From NCBI GenBank assembly GCA_038886595.1, contig JAWALV010000015.1:1-12807 (forward strand): DNA of 12,807 nucleotides. The letters run 5' to 3'. Position numbers and translations under genes: made by a program. This DNA is from CAKZRD01 sp038886595. GTDB lineage: Archaea; Nanobdellota; Nanobdellia; Pacearchaeales; GW2011-AR1. Positions 12,542 to 12,807 of this stretch are shown in pieces. Numbering within the stretch: position 1 is the first letter of the stretch; each line of letters begins with the position of its first letter. Under the pieces are notes generated by a model. It had not been told where the DNA came from, searched no databases, and worked only from the letters and a program-made list of their open reading frames with translations.

Positions 12542-12807
12542 TTTTTAACACAATTTCTAACTGCAAAATAAAGATTTGATTTATTTTCGTAATCTTTTAT
12601 GTTATATATTTTTTCACCTTCAATTCCTTTAACAATAGATATTTTATAATCTGGGTATTTTAGATGAAAAACCTCAAAATTAATATCACATTCTTCTTGA
12701 GGACAATCACAACTAACTTCTTCATTTATTATGTCATTAGAAATCTCTATAAAACCGTATAATCTTGATTTTATATTAAAATCAAACATTTCAAAGGAAA
12801 CCTTGTT
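12538..12807 (-). CDS. C-terminal part of an unidentified protein (continues past the window edge)
   Basis: The minus-strand frame ends in TGA at 12538-12540, overlapping the start codon of the large surface protein. An ATG lies at 12787-12789, but the frame stays open upstream (NKVSFE) to the edge and the sequence there looks like continuing beta strand, so I treat it as partial. The visible 89 residues contain a cysteine cluster (SCDCPQEEC) and a final NCVKK, so several disulfides are possible. No family is recognised. The operon context with a signal-peptide protein suggests it is also an exported or cell-surface protein, for instance a pilin-like one, but that is a guess. Confidence 0.65.
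   Translation of the reverse strand, partial: NKVSFEMFDFNIKSRLYGFIEISNDIINEEVSCDCPQEECDINFEVFHLKYPDYKISIVKGIEGEKIYNIKDYENKSNLYFAVRNCVKK

Overview
This AT-rich window looks like a chromosomal segment of an archaeon. It encodes a two-repeat TATA-binding protein, Kae1 without a fused Bud32 kinase, and the GatD subunit of the archaeal Glu-tRNA(Gln) amidotransferase. It also carries a tRNA-Tyr with an intron in the anticodon loop, and TATA boxes that sit about 25-32 bp before start codons. Short intergenic gaps, overlapping genes, very low GC and a huge cysteine-rich secreted protein with Ig-like modules fit a DPANN-type lineage (Woesearchaeota/Pacearchaeota-like). That placement is inference.

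Layout. (1) 1-1362, minus strand: a cluster of three GNAT-type acetyltransferase reading frames around one Nudix hydrolase. Two of the GNAT frames show a reading-frame problem that one extra A on the coding strand would repair. (2) 1502-4368, plus strand: a tight four-gene operon. A 2-oxoacid:ferredoxin oxidoreductase (fused gamma-alpha chain, separate beta chain) brackets two small integral membrane proteins, and all junctions overlap. (3) 4369-5003: a low-density stretch with a 45-codon remnant resembling the first helix of an MscL channel, two inverted repeats and a 9-bp tandem repeat. (4) 5004-9350, mostly information processing: intron-containing tRNA-Tyr(GTA), a ParB/sulfiredoxin-fold protein, ThpR, TBP, tRNA-Gln(TTG), Kae1 and GatD. 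tRNA-Gln and GatD belong to the same pathway, since GatDE makes Gln-tRNA(Gln). The two convergent pairs (ThpR/TBP and GatD/surface protein) overlap at their stop codons. (5) 9344-12807, minus strand: a 1065-residue secreted cysteine-rich protein, translationally coupled to the end of another gene that runs off the window.

No CRISPR array, transposase, integrase or prophage gene is visible. The points most worth a second look are the membrane proteins inside the oxidoreductase operon, the paired homopolymer frame breaks in the GNAT cluster, the four-module disulfide architecture of the large surface protein, and the structured tRNA-Tyr intron.
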